This document shows, piece after piece, positions 49,052-58,505 of a stretch of DNA of 64,000 nucleotides. The notes below the pieces were generated by a model that did no database searches, was not told the origin of the DNA, and was given only the letters and a program-made list of their open reading frames with translations. Position numbers and translations under genes: made by a program. The DNA lies in the NCBI GenBank assembly GCA_031315915.1, contig JALDRK010000023.1, forward strand, positions 1 through 64,000. The letters run 5' to 3'. Each line of letters starts with the position of its first letter. Position 1 is the first letter of the stretch. The stretch comes from Nitrospirales bacterium (GTDB lineage Bacteria > Nitrospirota > Nitrospiria > Nitrospirales > UBA8639).

Positions 49052-49675
49052 CTATTCCACGATCTCGATAGTCATTTCAATTCTCTCCAGCGGATTATCT
49101 CGCAAATCACGTGGCTGATTGACAATCGTGTCAGCCACTTCCACACCCTTCACCACCTCTCCGAAAATTGTGTATTGCCCGTCCAAATGTGGGGCCTTGT
49201 CGACCATGACAAAAAACTGAGAACCGGCGCTGTTGGGATCCGCCGCGGTCCGGGCTGCCGACAAAATGCCCTTTTCATGGGGTACCCGGCTGAATTCCGC
49301 CGGAAGGGTATAGCCCGGCCCCCCGGTTCCATATTTACTCCGGTTACTGGGATCCTTGGTCAACGGATCGCCGCCCTGGATCATAAACCCAGGAATCACC
49401 CGATGAAAAATCGTACCATTATAAAATCCCGACTTGGCAAGTTTTACAAAACTTTCTACATGCTTCGGAGCCAGATCGGGAAACAGAACGATTTCCATTT
49501 CTCCAAACTTCGTCTTAAGAATCGCCCGTGGGGCCTTGGCGGTGGTATCTTTTTCTGCCTCAGCCCAGGCCGGAGTGACCGAAAGGGAACCACCCAGGAA
49601 GGTCAGGAATCCCAAGGCTACCACTAATACCCGAAGAAACGGTATCACGTTACATCTTTGACAACTCAACTTCAT
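49052..49675 (-). CDS. periplasmic peptidyl-prolyl cis-trans isomerase, cyclophilin type
   Basis: Cyclophilins isomerise prolyl bonds. The start at 49675 (MKLSCQRC) gives 207 residues with a signal peptide (hydrophobic VLVVALGFLTFLGGSLSV, ending PAWAEA). The catalytic core contains FHRVIPGFMIQGGDP and the active-site NSAGSQFFVMVDKAPHLDGQ stretch with FGEVVKGVEV. It converges with the plus-strand gene at 48351. The family is certain; the substrate is not known. Confidence 0.93.
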   Translation of the reverse strand: MKLSCQRCNVIPFLRVLVVALGFLTFLGGSLSVTPAWAEAEKDTTAKAPRAILKTKFGEMEIVLFPDLAPKHVESFVKLAKSGFYNGTIFHRVIPGFMIQGGDPLTKDPSNRSKYGTGGPGYTLPAEFSRVPHEKGILSAARTAADPNSAGSQFFVMVDKAPHLDGQYTIFGEVVKGVEVADTIVNQPRDLRDNPLERIEMTIEIVE

Positions 49676-49726
49676 ACGAACTCCTCCTTTTTTACCATCC
49701 ACGATGAGTAAACAAAATAACCGACA

Positions 49727-50422
49727 TTACGCCAATAACTGACCTCGCTCGATCGCTTGCTGGGCAGCCTGTTGTTCGGCTTCTTTTTTCGTCCTTCCCT
49801 GACCGTCACCCAAGACGGTCCCATCCACCAGGACCTCGACAAGAAAGATTTTTTCATGATCAGGCCCGATTTCGCGAGTCAACCGGTACATGGGTGTGCT
49901 TCCCTGTTGATGCGCCCACTCCTGAAGCCTGGTTTTATAATCGATCCGGATGGATGGGAGTTTCCCTCGTTGAATCTTATCAAATTCCGGCTCTAACATG
50001 CGCCGGATCACGAGACGGGCAGCTTCAAGTCCTCCATCAAGATACACCGCTCCTATAACGGCTTCAAGGGCATTCCCCAACAAAGAGGGCTTTTTCCGTC
50101 CATGGGTGGTTTCTTCACCTCGCCCCAGCTTCAACCATGCTCCCACGTTCATCCGCCGAGCAGCCTGGGCGAGCGCCGCACGACTAATGAGGCCTGCCCG
50201 AATCTTGGAAAGCTCACCTTCAGAGGACTGAGGGAATTTTTCGGCTACACTCTCACTGATGACCAGACCCAAAACGGCATCTCCCAAAAACTCCAAACGC
50301 TCATTATGCAGAAGCTTGCTTTCCGAATGGGAAGGAGAAACCGATCGATGGGTTAAAGCCTGAAGCAGAAGGGTCGGATCACGGAATGCATACTGTAAAG
50401 AATTTTGAATGTCCTGAACCAT
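49727..50422 (-). CDS. rnc: ribonuclease III
   Basis: RNase III cleaves double-stranded RNA, including rRNA precursors. The 231-residue product has the signature ERLEFLGDAVLGLVISE, the second acidic site EAVIGAVYLDGG and a C-terminal dsRNA-binding domain ending about KKEAEQQAAQQAIERGQLL. It is the last gene of the plsX-fab cluster, a common arrangement. Confidence 0.97.
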   Translation of the reverse strand: MVQDIQNSLQYAFRDPTLLLQALTHRSVSPSHSESKLLHNERLEFLGDAVLGLVISESVAEKFPQSSEGELSKIRAGLISRAALAQAARRMNVGAWLKLGRGEETTHGRKKPSLLGNALEAVIGAVYLDGGLEAARLVIRRMLEPEFDKIQRGKLPSIRIDYKTRLQEWAHQQGSTPMYRLTREIGPDHEKIFLVEVLVDGTVLGDGQGRTKKEAEQQAAQQAIERGQLLA

Positions 50423-50544
50423 CGGACCAAAGAAAAGGAAAGAGGCCGCAACTTCCGATCATGAAACCGTCAAGTGGAGTATGTCGGACCTGATGAACTC
50501 ACCATCCCATTCCATTGATGCACAATTCGTCCATCCGCCTCGCA

Positions 50545-51810
50545 TTATCCCCTGCTCCCGTCAGGCCAACGCCGGAATACCAGGCAGGCATTCACCCCGC
50601 CAAAGCCAAAAGCATTTGAGATCGCAATATCGAAAGAACAGGACCGTGCCCGATTGGGAACATAATCCAAATCGCATTCCGGGTCCGGATTGTCAAGGTT
50701 CACGGTGGGAGGAATCATCCCCTGGTGAAGAGCCAGGACGGAAAACACGGCTTCGATTCCTCCGGCCGCTCCCAACAAATGGCCCGTCATCGATTTGGTG
50801 GAAGAGACTGGAATGGTATAGGCATGCTCTCCAAATACCTGTTTAATGACTTGGGTTTCTACTCGATCGGCAAAGGTGGATGTCGCATGTGCGTTGATGT
50901 ATCCGACAGCGAGTTTATCAATTTCCGCGTCCTGAATGGCTCTCTCCATGCATATGACAGCCCCTCCCCCATCATCAGGCGGAGCGGTGATGTGAAAGGC
51001 ATCGCTATTCATGGCATACCCGATGAGTTCGGCATAAATTCTGGCCCCTCGTGCCAGAGCATGGTCAAGATCTTCAAGAATTAACACTCCGGCCCCTTCG
51101 CCAATCACAAATCCATCACGGTCCTTATCGAAAGGGCGACTGGCTCGGTGAGGCTCCTGATTTCGGCGTGAAAGGGCTTTGGCTGCCGCAAATCCGGCAA
51201 CCGCGGTCGGACAAATGGTTGATTCCGCCCCGCCGACAATCATGGCATCCGCTTCTCCACGTTGAATCAATCGGTAACCTTCCCCGATACAATGATTCCC
51301 CGTGGCACAAGCCGTGACCGCACAGGCATTAGGACCTTTGGCTCCAAATCGAATTGCCACCTGTCCGGATGCCAGGTTGATGATCACCATGGGAATAAAG
51401 AAGGGAGACACCCGGTCAGGCCCCCTCTCCAGCAACACTTTGTGATAATGCTCAATGGCAGGCAGACCACCTATTCCGGCTCCGATATAGACGCCGACGC
51501 GGTCTGCCTCTTCCGTCGACACCGTAAACTTCGCGTCATCCATCGCCTCCTGGCTGGCAGCCACCGCGAAGTGGATGAAGGTATCCATTTTTTTGACTTC
51601 TTTTTTCTCGATATATGATCCGGGATCAAAATTCTTCACCTCGCCGGCAATTTGTACCGGAAATTGACTGGCATCAAACCGGGTAATCGGCCCAATGCCC
51701 GATTGTCCCTGACAGAGTTTTTCCCAGGTTTTTGGCACACCGATATCCAGGGGGGTAACCAATCCCAAGCCCGTAATCACCACACGGCGGAGTGTGATAT
51801 GTTTGCTCAT
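50545..51810 (-). CDS. fabF: 3-oxoacyl-ACP synthase II
   Basis: FabF elongates acyl-ACP by condensation with malonyl-ACP. The 421-residue product has the Cys-His-His triad: Cys in VTACATGNHCIG, His in NAHATSTFADRV and His in TKSMTGHLLGAAGG. The N-terminus reads RRVVITGLGLVTPLDIG. It is adjacent to acpP, as in most bacterial fab clusters. Confidence 0.97.
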   Translation of the reverse strand: MSKHITLRRVVITGLGLVTPLDIGVPKTWEKLCQGQSGIGPITRFDASQFPVQIAGEVKNFDPGSYIEKKEVKKMDTFIHFAVAASQEAMDDAKFTVSTEEADRVGVYIGAGIGGLPAIEHYHKVLLERGPDRVSPFFIPMVIINLASGQVAIRFGAKGPNACAVTACATGNHCIGEGYRLIQRGEADAMIVGGAESTICPTAVAGFAAAKALSRRNQEPHRASRPFDKDRDGFVIGEGAGVLILEDLDHALARGARIYAELIGYAMNSDAFHITAPPDDGGGAVICMERAIQDAEIDKLAVGYINAHATSTFADRVETQVIKQVFGEHAYTIPVSSTKSMTGHLLGAAGGIEAVFSVLALHQGMIPPTVNLDNPDPECDLDYVPNRARSCSFDIAISNAFGFGGVNACLVFRRWPDGSRG

Positions 51811-51926
51811 AATTCCATCGTTCGGTTTAAAAAAAGACGAAGCTCCGGCTCACGGTTTGTCAAGGCAACCCAACGGATTACCGTCAGAGATGCCGTATCA
51901 CCGGCCGGGAATCCACTGGAGGAAGG

Positions 51927-52157
51927 TCAACTTTTTTCCTTGATAAAGTCAATTGCTGCTCCGACCGTTTGAATTTTTTCGGCGTCCTCATCCGGAATTT
52001 CAATTTCAAATTCTTCTTCAAGGGCCATCACCAACTCAACGGTATCTAGTGAGTCAGCCCCTAAATCCTCTACGAATTTGGCTTCCGGCACCACATCATC
52101 CTCTTCAACCCCTAATTGCTCTGCAATAATCTTCTTTACTCTTTCTTCAACTGCCAT
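51927..52157 (-). CDS. acpP: acyl carrier protein
   Basis: AcpP carries growing acyl chains on a phosphopantetheine arm. The 76-residue, highly acidic product has the attachment site Ser in [19 protein letters not shown]. It is preceded by a strong AAGGAGGTG ribosome-binding site. It lies between fabG and fabF as usual. Confidence 0.98.
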   Translation of the reverse strand: MAVEERVKKIIAEQLGVEEDDVVPEAKFVEDLGADSLDTVELVMALEEEFEIEIPDEDAEKIQTVGAAIDFIKEKS

Positions 52158-52220
52158 TCGGCACCTCCTTCAAATTAATCTTTTGAACTGAATCGATTGA
52201 GGGGATGTTCCCCGATCGCC

Positions 52221-52964
52221 TTATGCCATGTGCATCCCGCCATTCACGTGCAGCACATGCCCTGTAATATATCCGGCCTTATCTGAGGAAAGAAAGCATA
52301 CGGCCTCAGCCACATCACTGACCTGGCCAAGTCGTTTGCAGGGAATTTGATTGAGCAGCGCCTCCTTGATTTCCGGGGACAATTGTTGAGTCATCGCCGT
52401 ATCAATGAACCCCGGGGCCACGGCATTGACGGTCACATTCCGGCCGGCGTATTCCCGTGCCACGGTTTTCGTTAACCCGATCACTGCGGCCTTGGATGCG
52501 GCGTAGTTCGCCTGACCGATATTCCCGATGGCTCCGACAATGGAAGTAATATTGACGATTCGTCCGCTCCGCTGCTTACTCATGGTCGGCAGGATGGCTT
52601 TTGAACAGAAAAACGTGCCCGTGAGATTCACATGAAGAACAGCCTGCCAATCCTCCTCTTTCATGCGCATCAGAAGGCCGTCACGGGTGATCCCCGCATT
52701 ATTCACCAGAATATCGATGCGGCCCCATTCCTGAACAATGCGATCCGCCATGCCTTTCACTTGATCCCACTCGCCAACATTGACACCCAAGGCTAACGCC
52801 TTTCTGCCTGCCTGTTTAATGAAATTGACCGTGTCTTCACAGCGGGAGGCCTCCATGTCCGCCACAACCACATCAGCCCCTTCACGTGCCAGGGTCGTCG
52901 CGACCGCTTGTCCGATTCCTCGAGCTCCCCCTGTGACGACCGCAATTTTTCCTGCTAACGACAT
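52221..52964 (-). CDS. fabG: 3-oxoacyl-ACP reductase
   Basis: FabG reduces beta-ketoacyl-ACP with NADPH. The 247-residue short-chain dehydrogenase has the cofactor site VTGGARGIGQAVATTLA, NNAG (ILVNNAGITRDGL), and the catalytic Ser-Tyr-Lys in NITSIVGAIGNIGQANYAAS with the Lys in ASKAAVIGLTK. It lies between fabD and acpP. Confidence 0.96.
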   Translation of the reverse strand: MSLAGKIAVVTGGARGIGQAVATTLAREGADVVVADMEASRCEDTVNFIKQAGRKALALGVNVGEWDQVKGMADRIVQEWGRIDILVNNAGITRDGLLMRMKEEDWQAVLHVNLTGTFFCSKAILPTMSKQRSGRIVNITSIVGAIGNIGQANYAASKAAVIGLTKTVAREYAGRNVTVNAVAPGFIDTAMTQQLSPEIKEALLNQIPCKRLGQVSDVAEAVCFLSSDKAGYITGHVLHVNGGMHMA

Positions 52965-52999
52965 ATGAGCCCCTCAGTAATAAATGGTGGAAAATGGAA

Positions 53000-53944
53000 T
53001 CATGCCATCAATTGAGCCCGTACGAGCTCGTAGGATTCCCGATCGGAGATATTCCACGTCCTGGCATCAGGTGCAATCCGTTTGACCAACCCGGTTAACA
53101 CTTTTCCCGGACCAATTTCGATAAAATGCCGAATGCCCATCTTAGACATCATCATGATGGTGTCCTGCCATTGAACAGGAGCGGGTAATTGCCTGACAAG
53201 GGAGGCTTGAATATCCTCGGCTGATTGAATCGCCCTGGCCTCCACATTATTAATCAACGGCACTTGTAAATCCGACCATGACAGAGATTCAATGTCTTTT
53301 TTGAGCCGGTCGGCGGCCACCTGCATCAACGGGGTGTGAACCGGTACACTCACGGGTAAAGGCATGACGCGTTTCGCGCCACGAGACTTGGCAATCTCCA
53401 AAGCTTTTTCCACGGCCGCTTTTTCTCCGGCGATGACCGTTTGGCCGGGAGAATTCAAATTGGCCGGAGCCACCACTCCTGTCGACTCAGCCTCTCGGCA
53501 AACCGCCCGAACCTCTGCTTCGGATAATCCGAGAATAGCGGCCACCAAGCCACTCCCCGGAGCCACGGCCTCAGCCATATATCGCCCGCGTTTGTGAACC
53601 AGCCCCACGGCATCCCGAAAACTCAATCCACCGGCGGCCACCAATGCGGTATATTCACCCAGACTATGACCGGCTACCGCAGCAGGTTCCCACGGCTCCC
53701 CTTGCACTAATTGAAAGGCCGCCCAACTGGTCACCAACAAGGCCGGCTGAGTGAATTCAGTCCGATTGAGCCGATCGACCGGTCCCTCAAAGCAGAGATG
53801 TCCGATATCATATCCCAGCACCTCCTGTGCTTCCCGGTAGAGTGCAGGCACGGTTTCGACCTCGTCAAACACGCCTTTTCCCATGCCAACCACTTGGGAG
53901 CCCTGCCCGGGGAACAAAAATGCAATTTCTGAATGTTTCGCCAT
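53000..53944 (-). CDS. fabD: malonyl-CoA:ACP transacylase
   Basis: FabD loads malonyl onto ACP. I start at the ATG at 53944 (MAKHSEIAFLFPGQGSQVVG), giving 314 residues; a longer reading adds an unrelated Cys-rich leader. The nucleophile Ser is in AGHSLGEYTALVAAG and the catalytic His in VPVHTPLMQ. It sits between the FabL-like reductase and fabG. Confidence 0.95.
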   Translation of the reverse strand: MAKHSEIAFLFPGQGSQVVGMGKGVFDEVETVPALYREAQEVLGYDIGHLCFEGPVDRLNRTEFTQPALLVTSWAAFQLVQGEPWEPAAVAGHSLGEYTALVAAGGLSFRDAVGLVHKRGRYMAEAVAPGSGLVAAILGLSEAEVRAVCREAESTGVVAPANLNSPGQTVIAGEKAAVEKALEIAKSRGAKRVMPLPVSVPVHTPLMQVAADRLKKDIESLSWSDLQVPLINNVEARAIQSAEDIQASLVRQLPAPVQWQDTIMMMSKMGIRHFIEIGPGKVLTGLVKRIAPDARTWNISDRESYELVRAQLMA

Positions 53945-53997
53945 GCCTGATAAACTCCCGCCCTCACCACTTCCTGTCCAATGAGGAACGCCGCAGT

Positions 53998-54813
53998 TTA
54001 ATCGACAATGAGTTCCCCCCCATCCACACAAATCACATTGCCGGTGATCCAATGAGCTTTGGGGTGACTGAGTAAGCCAAGGGCATCGGCCACATCCTGA
54101 GTCGTCGTTAAACGATTGGAGGGGTTTTTGCGTTTGGCTAGCTCAATCATATCTGATGCTCCTGGAATTTTCCGTAGAGCCGGCGTATCCGTGACTCCGG
54201 CCATCAAGGAATTCACCGTGATGCCCAATGGAGCCAGCTCAAGCGCCAATTGGCGGGTATGAGATTCCAACGCCGACTTTGCGGCTGAGACCGCCCCGTA
54301 CGTTTTCCACACCCTGGCTCCTCCGGCACTCGTCATGGAAAAGATCCGACTGCCTTTTCCCAAAAAGCCCTGCGCCACCAGGTCCTGCGTCCAATACACC
54401 AAACTATGAGCCATCACATCCAGGGTCATGTCCATTTGGGATTTATTAATAGCCTCCGCGGAGGACTCGGCAATATAAGGTTTTAAGGTGCCAAAGGCCA
54501 AGGAATGCAGCAATACCCTGACAAATAGAGGCTTTCCACTGTCCTGGCTTCGTTGAGCCATATGCTTGAGTATTTCTGTTCGTTTCTCAGGATCCGCGGC
54601 ATTGGCATTAAAAAAGATCCCTTCCCGGCCCATGGCACGGATATCTGCCACAATTCGTTCGGCATTGGGCAGAGTGGTCTTTCGATCGAGATGCACTCCC
54701 AGAATATTCATCCCTAATTTTGCCAATTCCAGGGCAGCCGCCTCTCCAAATCCACTTGAGGATCCGAGTATTAACGCCCAATCACCTTCGTACCAAGATT
54801 CTGTGTTGGCCAT
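53998..54813 (-). CDS. FabL-like enoyl-ACP reductase (SDR family)
   Basis: The 271-residue short-chain dehydrogenase has a variant cofactor loop (ALILGSSSGFGEAAALELA) and the Tyr-x6-Lys active-site motif in TYGAVSAAKSALESH. This spacing, and the GITVNSLMAGVTDTPALRKI region, resemble FabL/FabI enoyl reductases more than FabG. The location between fabH and fabD fits the last step of the elongation cycle, since no other enoyl reductase is seen here. The assignment is inferred; another SDR reductase remains possible. Confidence 0.72.
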   Translation of the reverse strand: MANTESWYEGDWALILGSSSGFGEAAALELAKLGMNILGVHLDRKTTLPNAERIVADIRAMGREGIFFNANAADPEKRTEILKHMAQRSQDSGKPLFVRVLLHSLAFGTLKPYIAESSAEAINKSQMDMTLDVMAHSLVYWTQDLVAQGFLGKGSRIFSMTSAGGARVWKTYGAVSAAKSALESHTRQLALELAPLGITVNSLMAGVTDTPALRKIPGASDMIELAKRKNPSNRLTTTQDVADALGLLSHPKAHWITGNVICVDGGELIVD

Positions 54814-54912
54814 GATGTTCCTCTAAATGTTTAAAGATGACCACAACTCACGTTCTCTTCGGCCAGCTACCCGACTCAGACCGGAAAAACTGTTAAATCA
54901 AACCTCTGGGCT

Positions 54913-55887
54913 CTACCATTGAACCACCGCCGAAGCCCAAGTGAGTCCCGCACCAAAAGCGGCCATGACCACTTTATGGCCCTGTTTCAGCTTCCCCTCT
55001 TGAACGGCTTGGTCCAAGGCCAAGGGGATCGATGCTGCGGATGTATTACCAAATCGATCCAAATTAATCATCACTTTTTCTTCAGAAATCCCTAATCGCT
55101 GGCTGACTGCGCGTAAAATCCGGACATTCGCCTGATGAGGGATGAATAAATCCATATCCTGGGCACTCATCCCATTCGCCTTGAGGGCTTCATGGGTCGC
55201 CTCTTCCATGGTCTTGACCGCAATCTTAAACGTTTCATTGCCCCGCATTTTAATATAACACCGCTTATCGGATAGGACGTCCTCCGAAGCCGGATCGCGC
55301 GAGCCACCGCCCGGAACATAGATCAAATCCGAAATCCCTCCATTGGCATGAAGATGGGTGGATAATATTCCAGATTCATCCTGGCTGCCCCCGAGAACCA
55401 CTGCTCCCGCACCATCGCCGAACAGGACACAAGTATTGCGATCTGTCCAATCGGTAATCACGGACATGACTTCTGACCCGATCACCAGCACATGCCTCAT
55501 CCCACTTTTGATATAGGCATCCCCAATGGATAAGGCATAGAGGAATCCACAACAGGCAGCGGAAATATCGCAGGCCGCCGCCCGGATGGCTCCCAAACGA
55601 TGTTGAACTAAACATGCCGTCGCGGGAAGAGGGAAATCACCGGTACAGGTCGCGACAAGAATGACATCCAAGGCGGCAGGATGAACACCGGAAGCCTTTA
55701 AGGCCCGTTGGGCGGCCTCCAACGCAAGGTCAGAGCAGGCCTGGCCGGGGGCCACCACCCGTCGTTCCCGAATTCCCGTTCGTTCAAGAATCCAGGAATC
55801 CGAGGTATCAACCATTCGCTCCAAATCGGCATTGGTGACCACGCGCTCAGGAGCAAACGCTCCCGTTCCGAGAATCGCACTTTTCAT
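54913..55887 (-). CDS. fabH: 3-oxoacyl-ACP synthase III
   Basis: FabH starts fatty acid synthesis by condensing acyl-CoA with malonyl-ACP. The 324-residue product has the Cys-His-Asn triad: Cys in ISAACCGFLYAL, His in IPHQANVRIL and Asn in RFGNTSAASIPLAL. The N-terminus reads AILGTGAFAPERVVTNADLE. It overlaps plsX by 4 bases, indicating coupling. Confidence 0.97.
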   Translation of the reverse strand: MKSAILGTGAFAPERVVTNADLERMVDTSDSWILERTGIRERRVVAPGQACSDLALEAAQRALKASGVHPAALDVILVATCTGDFPLPATACLVQHRLGAIRAAACDISAACCGFLYALSIGDAYIKSGMRHVLVIGSEVMSVITDWTDRNTCVLFGDGAGAVVLGGSQDESGILSTHLHANGGISDLIYVPGGGSRDPASEDVLSDKRCYIKMRGNETFKIAVKTMEEATHEALKANGMSAQDMDLFIPHQANVRILRAVSQRLGISEEKVMINLDRFGNTSAASIPLALDQAVQEGKLKQGHKVVMAAFGAGLTWASAVVQW

Positions 55888-56915
55888 TCCGTTGGGATCG
55901 TCGTGGTGGAGACCGAAGCCGGGATCAGGCCAAGAGCGATGTCTTCCCGAATTCGTTGGAGCAAGCCGCCCTCGGCCAAGGACCGGGCCTTGAGAATGGC
56001 ATTCTTGATGGCCTTTGAAGAGGATCGACCGTGGCAGATCATACTGATCCCATCCACTCCCAATAACGGAGCCCCGCCAAATTCAGCATAATCCGTTTTC
56101 CGACGGAGACGAAGTAGCGGCCCGGCCACAAAAAGATAGGAAAGCCGTCCGAGTGCAGATTGGGCAATTTCTTTCATTAACATTTTCTTGATGGCATCGG
56201 CTAGCCCTTCAGAAATTTTCAGGGCCACATTGCCTAAAAATCCGTCACACACAATCACATCGGCATTGCCGCTATAGACATCCCGCCCCTCGACATTTCC
56301 GATAAATTGAATGGAACTTTCCTTCAAGAGTTTGAAGGCTTCTTTGGTGACCTCGTTTCCTTTCGTGTCCTCTTCCCCGATGCTGAGCAGACCAACCCTC
56401 GGACGTTCGACTCCAAGAAGATGCTTGCCGTATTCATGCCCCATGATGCCAAATTGATACAGTTGACGAGCCGTGCAATCGACCGTCGCACCGACATCGA
56501 GCATGATGGCCATGCCTTGACGGGTGGGAAGCGATGCCGCAATCGCCGGACGTTCCACGCCTTTGATGGAGCCTAACAGAAAAAAAGCCGACACCATCGT
56601 TGCGCCGGTATTCCCCGCGCTCACGACAGCCTCGACCTCTCCCGACTTCACGAGTTCGGTCGCCTTCCAAATGGAGGAATCACGTTTTTTCCGTGCGACA
56701 AGGGCCGGAGATTCATGCATCCCCACAACTTGCGGAGCATGAAGAATTTCAATATTGGCTTTACTGCCGCCCAGGTGATCTAATTGCGTTTGAATGGCGT
56801 GTTGATCGCCAACCAAGACAATGGAGAGCGACGCTTCGCGAGTGGCTTGAATAGCACCTTCGATATTGGGAGAAACCCCATGGTCCCCTCCCATCGCATC
56901 CACAGCTATTTTCAT
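55884..56915 (-). CDS. plsX: phosphate acyltransferase PlsX
   Basis: PlsX makes acyl-phosphate from acyl-ACP for phospholipid synthesis. The 343-residue product opens MKIAVDAMGGDHGVSPNIEG and has VVSAGNTGATMVSAFFLLG, VGLLSIGEEDTKGNE and VCDGFLGNVALKISEGL, all typical. It lies between rpmF and fabH, the near-universal arrangement. Confidence 0.97.
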   Translation of the reverse strand: MKIAVDAMGGDHGVSPNIEGAIQATREASLSIVLVGDQHAIQTQLDHLGGSKANIEILHAPQVVGMHESPALVARKKRDSSIWKATELVKSGEVEAVVSAGNTGATMVSAFFLLGSIKGVERPAIAASLPTRQGMAIMLDVGATVDCTARQLYQFGIMGHEYGKHLLGVERPRVGLLSIGEEDTKGNEVTKEAFKLLKESSIQFIGNVEGRDVYSGNADVIVCDGFLGNVALKISEGLADAIKKMLMKEIAQSALGRLSYLFVAGPLLRLRRKTDYAEFGGAPLLGVDGISMICHGRSSSKAIKNAILKARSLAEGGLLQRIREDIALGLIPASVSTTTIPTE

Positions 56916-56957
56916 GGGGTTGGCAGGGAGAGAATGTGAAGGCAGGACTGAAGGATC

Positions 56958-57140
56958 TTATCCTTCTTCCACACCAATAATGGCCATACCTTTATACGTC
57001 CCACAATTCAAACAGGTCTTGTGCGGGGGCTTGGGTTCGTGACATTGAGGACACGTGGACAAATTCGGTGCGGTGAGTTTTTTATGGGTTCGTCGTGAAT
57101 CGCGGCGCGCTCGAGAAATTTTGTGTTTAGGATTTGCCAT
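56958..57140 (-). CDS. rpmF: 50S ribosomal protein L32
   Basis: L32 is a small zinc-finger protein of the large subunit. The 60-residue product begins MANPKHKISRARRDSRRTHK and has CPQCHE with CLNCGTYKG, giving the four-Cys zinc site. It is flanked by yceD and plsX, as in many bacteria. Confidence 0.97.
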   Translation of the reverse strand: MANPKHKISRARRDSRRTHKKLTAPNLSTCPQCHEPKPPHKTCLNCGTYKGMAIIGVEEG

Positions 57141-57154
57141 GATCGTCCATTAAG

Positions 57155-57778
57155 TTAGTGGTTAGATTGTTTTGTTGACCCTCTTCGTCGATGACCCGGT
57201 GACCGGACGGAAGAAGGCCTATTGGCCATTGACAGATCAGGATGAAAAACTCCTTCCGAAGCCAAAACCGGCATGGGAACAGGGCACGAACATTTCCCCG
57301 TATTCAAATTCGCTCCGCACCGTTGGCACAATCCCTGGCACTCATCTGCACAAAGCGCCCGCAGTGGAGTCGACAAGATAATATGTTCACGGATCACCGG
57401 AAGTAAATCGATCTGATTGTTGATAAGGGGGTAAACCTCATCGCCCTCATCCGAATCATCATCCCGATGCTTCTGATTTCGCCCTCCCGCCTCCGGTGCC
57501 CTTACCACTGCAGATTTTTTAAACAGGGCCGTACAGGACAGATTAAGCCTTTCGGTGAAATTATCGAGGCACCGAACACATTCTCGTACAATCGCTCCGG
57601 TTATCCGCCCCTCAAAATATACGGTCGCATCATCCGGCTTAATCAGGGAACCCCCGCTTCGAACTTCTCCGACGATCATGCCATCCTCTGGAGATAATTC
57701 AAGCTCAACCGCTCCAACCCCTTGATCTACCGCTAACCCGGATGCAGAAATATCGGATAGTTTAAAGGTCCAGGCCAT
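57155..57778 (-). CDS. YceD/DUF177 family protein
   Basis: YceD family members lie upstream of rpmF and are implicated in 23S rRNA processing or ribosome biogenesis. The 207-residue product has the central CVRCLDNFTERLNLSC segment and the cysteine cluster CADECQGLCQRCGANLNTGK. After that cluster it carries an unusual tail of about 45 residues rich in Arg/Ser (ending STKQSNH) instead of the short DPR-type end I expect. The tail may be natural or reflect a late frameshift. Confidence 0.8.
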   Translation of the reverse strand: MAWTFKLSDISASGLAVDQGVGAVELELSPEDGMIVGEVRSGGSLIKPDDATVYFEGRITGAIVRECVRCLDNFTERLNLSCTALFKKSAVVRAPEAGGRNQKHRDDDSDEGDEVYPLINNQIDLLPVIREHIILSTPLRALCADECQGLCQRCGANLNTGKCSCPVPMPVLASEGVFHPDLSMANRPSSVRSPGHRRRGSTKQSNH

Positions 57779-57837
57779 CGCTCAACCGACTTCCCCCTCT
57801 TTCGACACGAGCGCAATTTTTTGGAATTCCGCGGAGA

Positions 57838-58071
57838 TCAGCGTTCTTCCGCAAAGGACAGGATGGCGATTTCTCTGGCACGCTTAACCGCTTGGGTTAA
57901 TCGCCGTTGATGTCGAAGACAATTTCCTGACGTTCGTCGAGGAATGATGCGCCCACGCTCCGTCAAAAAGTTTTTCAATAAATTGGCATCTTTGTAATCC
58001 ATCGGAGTCTTATCAAAACAGAATCGGCACACCCTTTTACGTTGAAACAAGCGCCCTTTTTCGACTGACAC
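57838..58071 (-). CDS. rpsR: 30S ribosomal protein S18
   Basis: S18 pairs with S6 on the platform of the small subunit. The 77-residue product has [20 protein letters not shown] and [20 protein letters not shown], typical of S18. It uses a GTG start at 58071 preceded by GGAGG about 10 bases upstream. It follows ssb in the usual rpsF-ssb-rpsR order; rplI does not follow it. Confidence 0.95.
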   Translation of the reverse strand: MSVEKGRLFQRKRVCRFCFDKTPMDYKDANLLKNFLTERGRIIPRRTSGNCLRHQRRLTQAVKRAREIAILSFAEER

Positions 58072-58094
58072 TTCACATACCTCCAGATCAGATG

Positions 58095-58505
58095 TTAGGG
58101 AATGGGTTCGGAGTAATAATCTTCGGTTTCGTAGGAAGCATCGTCTGTGGCTCCCCCCATCGATGAACCGGAAGGGGACTTTTTCGGGAGAAACGTCACG
58201 GTTTGGGCCACCACTTCATGTTTACTGCGCTTTTGACCATCTTCCGTTTCCCATCGCCGTTGCTGCAATCGACCGTCCACAATCGCCCCATCTCCCTTAC
58301 TCAAGTATTGTCCGCAATGCTCAGCCTGACGGCCAAAGACCACGATATCCACATAACAGACCTCTTCCTTCTGGTCATCGGCCTGCTTATACCTGCGATT
58401 CACCGCGAGAGGAAAATTCACCACCGGAGTCCCACTGGGGGTATACCGAAGTTCGGGATTCCGCGTCAGATTCCCAATCAGGATAACCTTATTGAACCCC
58501 ACCAT
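58095..58505 (-). CDS. ssb: single-stranded DNA-binding protein
   Basis: SSB coats single-stranded DNA in replication and repair. From the ATG at 58505 ([20 protein letters not shown]) the product is 136 residues with an OB fold including [20 protein letters not shown]. The acidic tail reads [10 protein letters not shown] and stops. The usual terminal DDxIPF ends in Phe, which is absent here. A longer start at 58523 would overlap rpsF more. It overlaps rpsF by 17 bases and is followed by rpsR. Confidence 0.94.
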   Translation of the reverse strand: MVGFNKVILIGNLTRNPELRYTPSGTPVVNFPLAVNRRYKQADDQKEEVCYVDIVVFGRQAEHCGQYLSKGDGAIVDGRLQQRRWETEDGQKRSKHEVVAQTVTFLPKKSPSGSSMGGATDDASYETEDYYSEPIP

